Source of the DNA: Ficedula albicollis
Taxonomy: Eukaryota; Chordata; Aves; Passeriformes; Muscicapidae
DNA: 64,000 nucleotides
Direction of reading: 5' to 3'
Assembly: GCF_000247815.1 (NCBI RefSeq)
Contig: NC_021678.1
Location: 11,157,351-11,221,350 of the forward strand
The notes under the pieces were generated by a model that made no database searches, had not been told where the DNA came from, and saw only the letters and a list, made by a program, of their open reading frames with translations. The translations under genes were made by a program, and so were the position numbers. Positions within the stretch are counted from its first letter, which is position 1. Each line of letters begins with the position of its first letter. Shown piece by piece: positions 51,041 to 64,000 of this stretch.

Positions 51041-53040
51041 CTGAAGATACTGGATGAAGTTACATTCTTCATTTAAGGAAGAAAAAAGCCCAAACAAAAC
51101 CAAAAATCTTGATGCCTTGGTTGCTTATGTCAAGTGAGGAATCCCTATTATGTCCCACAGACATAAAATATAGGAAAACAACTAGACAAAGCATAAAGTT
51201 ACCACAAATGTAATTTTTCTCTCATTTTTCGTAGATCTCTCACCAGAAAAAACAGCCCATATAATTTTCAGTGCCCTTTGTTTTCCAAGTCTGCACTCTG
51301 ACAGTCATGTCATGCCAGTGAAGATCCCCGTGGTGTCACAGCAGAGCCCCTCCTGCATACAGAGCTGTTTGCTGTGCATAAGCATTACACAGCATGGCAA
51401 ATGTCTGTGCAAAGGAAAAGCTGTGCTTACTGATTGTCCAAAATCAGGACAGGAACAAGTATGCAATCCAACAGGGAAGCTCTTTCAATTCCAACACACC
51501 ACTTCATATTCTACTTTCTGCAAAATGAAAATCTGTGTTCAGGTTTTGGCAGTCTGACTCGAGACCATGTTTCTGAAATCACAGACTTTAATGGAAACAT
51601 AAAGTTGATACACAAAACAACATCTGAAAACAGATCTGAAACATCTAAATTGGACTGTTAGTGACAGGAGCAAGCTTTGGTAGAATTGGATTGTTTAGAA
51701 TAACCATCACGACGCTAACAACGAGTCACTCGGGATTTACATCCCAACATTTGTAGCAAATGAAAGGTTACCCTTAACCATGGTAGATTACAAATAAAGA
51801 CAAAAGTAGTGCTGATCATTTACTCTTCCACATAGAACATGACTCATAGGCTGATTGTTCTCCCAAATATCAAGTCACTTTTGTAACGATAATTTTTGCA
51901 TTTCGCCTTAACAAATTCCAGTGACATTTTCCTTGTGTAGTTTCAACAGCAGAGTTTTAGACCGATTTTGCTGTGCAACTGTTTTTTATTTGTTACTTTC
52001 AAGGTAACAGGTTTATTTGGAATTAGGTTGTGGCAGTGTCCTGTGCAAGGCAGTATATGCAATTTGGAGCTAAGAGGAGGTCTCCAACCCACTTAACAAG
52101 ACTGCAAACAAAATCTCTGTACTTGAATATCTGCAAAAGGTGTGCTGAGGCAGAGGACATCCTGTGGCAGAGCTGCAGGAGGAGGTGAGAAGGCTACATA
52201 ACTTCAGGCTGTGAAGGAGCTGGATGGCTGGTTCCAAGGGCAGCCTGCAGTAAGCCCACAGCCATGCACACACAGAAGGGAGGAGGGGTGTCAGTAAGGC
52301 AGAAGAATGGACACTTGAAATAACAAGGACCGGGAGGAAGAGACTTCCCTAAAGCCTGAGGTGCCCCTGCAGAACCACTTCAGCACTCTGCAGAGTGGAG
52401 AGGGAGGACCCATGCAGATGAGACCCTCTACAGATAGACAAGAGCTGCCTCACATTCACAAGCCCTGGTTCTCATGGGGGATTTCAACTGCCCCAGTATC
52501 CATTGCACGGACAACACAGCATGGCATGAGCAATCCAGGGGATTCTTGGAATACTTGGATAACTTGCTTCTCCAAGTGACAGAGTGGTAAACAAGGAGAG
52601 TTGCTATGCTGGACATTGCTCTTTCCAACAAGGAGAGGCTGGTGGGGAATGTGAATCTCAAGGGCAGCCTTGGCTGCAGTGACCATAAAAGGTGGACTTC
52701 AAGATCCTCAGCAAGGAGGCACACAGCAAGCTCACTAACCTGGACATCAGGAGGGCACACCTTGGCCTCTTCAGGGATCTTCTGGGTAGAGTACCATGGG
52801 ATAAAGCCCTGAAAGGAAGAGTGACCCAAGGAAGCTGGTTAATATTCAAGGATCACTTCTTGCAAGGTCAGGAGCATTGGAACAAAGAGGAAGTCAGGCA
52901 AAAATGTCAGGAGACCTGCATGGATGAACAAGGAGCTCCTGTACAAACTCAAACACAAAAAGGAAGCCTATGCTTCCCCCAAAGAAAAAGGGTGAAAGGA
53001 AGGACAGATAGCCTGAGAGGAATACAGAGAAATTGTCCAA

Positions 53041-53100
53041 GCAAACAGGGATCAGATTAGGAAGGCTAAAGCAAAGAGGGATCAGATTAGGAAGGCTAAA
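53041..53100. repeat. 30-bp tandem duplication inside the CR1 copy
   Basis: 53041-53070 and 53071-53100 match with one mismatch (CAAACAGG versus CAAAGAGG). Confidence 0.92.
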
Positions 53101-53142
53101 GCCCTCATAGAATTCTATCTGGCCAGGGACATCAAGGGCAAC

Positions 53143-53167
53143 AAAAAAAAAAAAAAAAAAAAAAAAA
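53143..53167. repeat. Poly-A run of 25 inside the CR1 body
   Basis: An uninterrupted A run sits where CR1 coding sequence normally reads AACAAGAAAGGC-like text. It is an expansion within the element and not its 3' tail, which is 1.5 kb further on. Confidence 0.9.
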
Positions 53168-54670
53168 GCTTCCACAGGTACATTGGTGAAAATGTGAGCT
53201 CTCTCCGGAAAAAATGGGAGACCTGGGACATGGAGAAGGCTGAGGTACTCAATGACATTTTTGCCAGCAAGTTCTTCAGCCACTGAGGCCCAAGTTTGCA
53301 CAAGCCCCTTTGCTGAGGTGGCAACAATAAACAACCACCCACCATAGGGGAAGAGCAGGTTCTGAACCAGCTAAGGAACCTGAGGATCCACAAGTCCATG
53401 GAACCTGATGAAAAAATATGGAAAACAGGGTGATTGGTGGCAGCCCACATGGCATCACTAAGGGCAAACCCTACAAATATCCTTCTATGACAGGATTACA
53501 GTGCTGGTGGATAAGAGCAATCGATGCCATGTACCTGGACTTGTGCAGAGCATTCAACAGTGTCTTACATGACATCCTTGTCTTGAAACAGGAGGATGGA
53601 ACATGGTGGATAATGAATTGGCTGGATGGTCACACTCAGAGTCGCTGTCAACAGTTCAATGTCCAAGTGGAGACCAGTGATGAGTGCTGCTCCTCAGGGG
53701 TTGGTACTGGGACTGGCACTGTTTGACACCTTTGTCGGCGACACTGACAGCGGGATTGAGGGCACCCTCGGCAAGCTTTCAATGGCACCAAGCTGTGTGG
53801 TGCTGCTGAGACACTGGAGAGAAGGGATGCCATCCACAGGAACCTTGAAAGGCCTGAGAGGTGGGCCCAAACAAACCTCATGAAGTTCAACAAGGCAGGA
53901 CAAGGTCCTGCACCTGGGTCAGGGCAATCCCAATACAAACACAGGCTGGTTGGAGAAAGGATTGAGAGCAGCCCTGGGGAAAAGGACTTGGGCTTGGGTT
54001 TTGATTGATGAGATGCTCAGTATGACCAGGCAATGTGTTTTTACAGCCCAGCAAGCCAAGGCTACATCAAAAGCAGCCTGGGCAGCAGGTCAAGGAGGGA
54101 TTTCTCCCATCTACTCTATTCTTGTGAGACCCAACCTAGAGTGCTGCAGCACTGCAGTCCCCAGCATAAGGAATTAATGGACCTGTTGGAAGGAGTCCTG
54201 ACAAGGGTCACAAAGACCATCAGAGGGCTGAGCACCTCTCCTACAAAGACAGGCTGAGAGAATTTGAGATGTTCAGCCTGGAGAAGAGAAGGCTCTGGGG
54301 AGACCTTAGAGCAGCCTTTCAGTACCTAAAGGGAGCCTACAGGAATGCTGGGCACAGAGTTTTTTACAGGGGCATGTAATGTTAGGATAAGTTTAAACTG
54401 AAAGAAGGCAGGTTGAGGTTAGATACTAAGAAGAAATCCTTTATTGTGAAGGTGGTGAGGTACTGGAACATGTTGCCCAGAGAAGCTGTGGATACCTTAT
54501 CCCTGGCAGTGTTCAAGTCCAGGCTGGATGAGAATTTGAGCAACCTGGTTTAGTGGAAGGTGTCCCTCCCCACAACAGAGGAGCAGGCAGGGGGCAAGGA
54601 GTTGGAACTAGATGACCTCCAAGTTCCCTTTCAACACAAACCATTCTATGATGTATTCTATCCTATTCTA

Positions 54671-55503
54671 TGAATTCAGTCTAAAAATCCTGTATAGCCT
54701 ATTTTTAACTCATAAAAGAAACTATGATTGTACAAGACTGAATGTTTTAACATTACTAATATGTTGGTGATGGAAAGTAAATGTGTCAGATGAACACTCT
54801 TGATTGCCATCATCTATACAGCTTATCTTGTATCAAATTTATCTCCATTGTGCTAAAGGTAAGAGAAATTGAGACTAATAAAACAAATTCTCTTCTCATT
54901 AAGACAAGACAATACATTTTACAAGACTTCAAATGTTGAATCTCAAGTCCTCTATTGAGTTACTAAATGTTTGCTTCCAAACCAAGATATTGGCTTTGTC
55001 AGTGCCAACATCATTCTAACACTTGTCATTTGATAGCAAGCTCAGTAATCTGGGAGCCTCTTTCTCTCCTCCCTTCTCTTTATTGTTTGTGCTTCCTGCT
55101 TAGATCAAGTGGTTGTATGCTAACAGCCACTATAAAAATAGCAGTTCAAGTACATTTTACCATCCCAGAACGTTGTAACATAGGATGGTTAGTCTGAAAA
55201 ATCATTGAGGATGAAGTGCAAGGCTATTTGCACTAAGAAGTTGCCAAATGGAACCATATGCAAACTGGCAACTTAGAAAGAAGTACCAGAACTACAACTC
55301 TTATCCAGCTTGATATGTTTTCTGAGAGGGGAAGAGTACCAATTATAGTCTTCAGCATAAATAACATACTTTAAAAACTACCAATAAAGGGATTTGCCAA
55401 TTTAAAAGTTAGTTTTTGACTGAACAAAGAACGAGCCAATGGACTTCTCACTCTTTGCCTCCTTGCTTTCCTCAGGAGTCCATTACCTTTCACAAAGAAA
55501 ATT
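54671..55503 (-). other. Region below RET51 stop, probable 3' UTR in its right half
   Basis: AT-rich sequence with no ORF of note. Its right part (about 55079-55503) is the likely RET51 3' UTR, bounded by the first minus-strand AATAAA. Transcripts could extend further. The left part is intergenic. Confidence 0.4.
55079..55084 (-). terminator. Candidate poly(A) signal AATAAA for RET51 transcript
   Basis: TTTATT on the plus strand, about 420 bp past the RET51 stop, is the first AATAAA on the minus strand after the gene. Sequence-only call. Confidence 0.3.

Positions 55504-64000
<8,497 letters not shown>

Larger units (their letters stand above)
40151..52060. other. Intergenic region between CSGALNACT2 5' end and RET 3' end (left part)
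   Basis: About 12 kb of mainly AT-rich DNA. Apart from the duplications listed separately and a CTG run of five units near 44540, I see nothing recognisable. GC-richer islands at 42780-42980 (and its duplicate) and 44430-44720 carry short open frames with no known family. Minus-strand exons of either gene were looked for and not found. Distal regulatory elements for RET or CSGALNACT2 could lie here, but the sequence alone does not show them. Confidence 0.6.
52100..54670 (+). mobile_element. Degenerate CR1-family LINE (non-LTR retrotransposon)
   Basis: The plus-strand text follows an avian CR1 body from 5' to 3' with stops and frameshifts. There is an endonuclease remnant near 52475 (GGGGGATTTCAACTGCC, the GDFN motif) and an LDIALSNKERLVGN-like segment near 52605. 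A reverse-transcriptase remnant lies at about 53420-53780, with MYLDLCRAFNSVLHD, WIMNWLDGHTQS, then a PQGLVLG-like motif in another frame, and DTDSGIEGTL. Maturase-like C-terminal text runs to about 54560. It ends with the CR1 3' signature GATGACCTCCAAGTTCC and an ATTCTATGA-type tail at about 54640-54670. Part of the RT finger region near 53400-53480 is missing. It is a dead copy, and the 5' boundary is approximate. Confidence 0.92.

Overview
This is vertebrate nuclear DNA, almost certainly avian. It has multi-exon genes with GT-AG introns. It also carries degraded CR1 LINE copies with the typical avian CR1 3' end and octamer-like tail, and no mammalian SINE was seen. Two genes are recognised by reading exons, both on the minus strand: the 3' part of RET (receptor tyrosine kinase) at the right and the whole coding region of CSGALNACT2 (chondroitin N-acetylgalactosaminyltransferase 2) at the left. 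This head-to-tail RET then CSGALNACT2 order is the conserved vertebrate arrangement.

Layout from left to right. 1-6.3 kb: intergenic, with two adjacent short tandem duplications near 1.8-2.2 kb. 6.3-7.96 kb: probable CSGALNACT2 3' UTR. 7.96-23.02 kb: seven CSGALNACT2 coding exons that join in frame to 541 codons plus a stop. 23.1-38.7 kb: large first intron. 38.7-40.15 kb: GC/CpG-rich block, the likely CSGALNACT2 promoter and noncoding first exon, interrupted by an uninterrupted run of 1,078 G. 40.2-52.0 kb: AT-rich intergenic DNA including a 620-bp tandem duplication. 52.1-54.7 kb: plus-strand CR1 retrotransposon corpse. 55.1-60.8 kb: RET exons 20, 19, 18 and 17 (human numbering), including both alternative C-termini (RET9 and RET51). 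60.8-64 kb: part of RET intron 16, ending in a complex direct repeat.

The genes themselves look intact: reading frames, splice sites and the residues I can check are conserved. RET is a cell-surface kinase for GDNF-family ligands, and CSGALNACT2 is a Golgi enzyme that starts and extends chondroitin sulfate chains. I see no sign of a joint function; their proximity is synteny.

The most unusual material is structural. (1) The window holds about 14 short direct tandem duplications (30-620 bp), some identical and some 2-4% diverged. (2) One of these copies most of CSGALNACT2 coding exon 5 with its donor site, with a 61-bp filler copied from 1.4 kb away. (3) The 1.08-kb poly-G sits in the probable promoter. 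(4) The last CSGALNACT2 exon is almost completely GC at third positions, while the other exons are not. Items 1-3 may be real rearrangements or assembly errors, and the sequence alone cannot decide. I found no convincing new multi-gene system.
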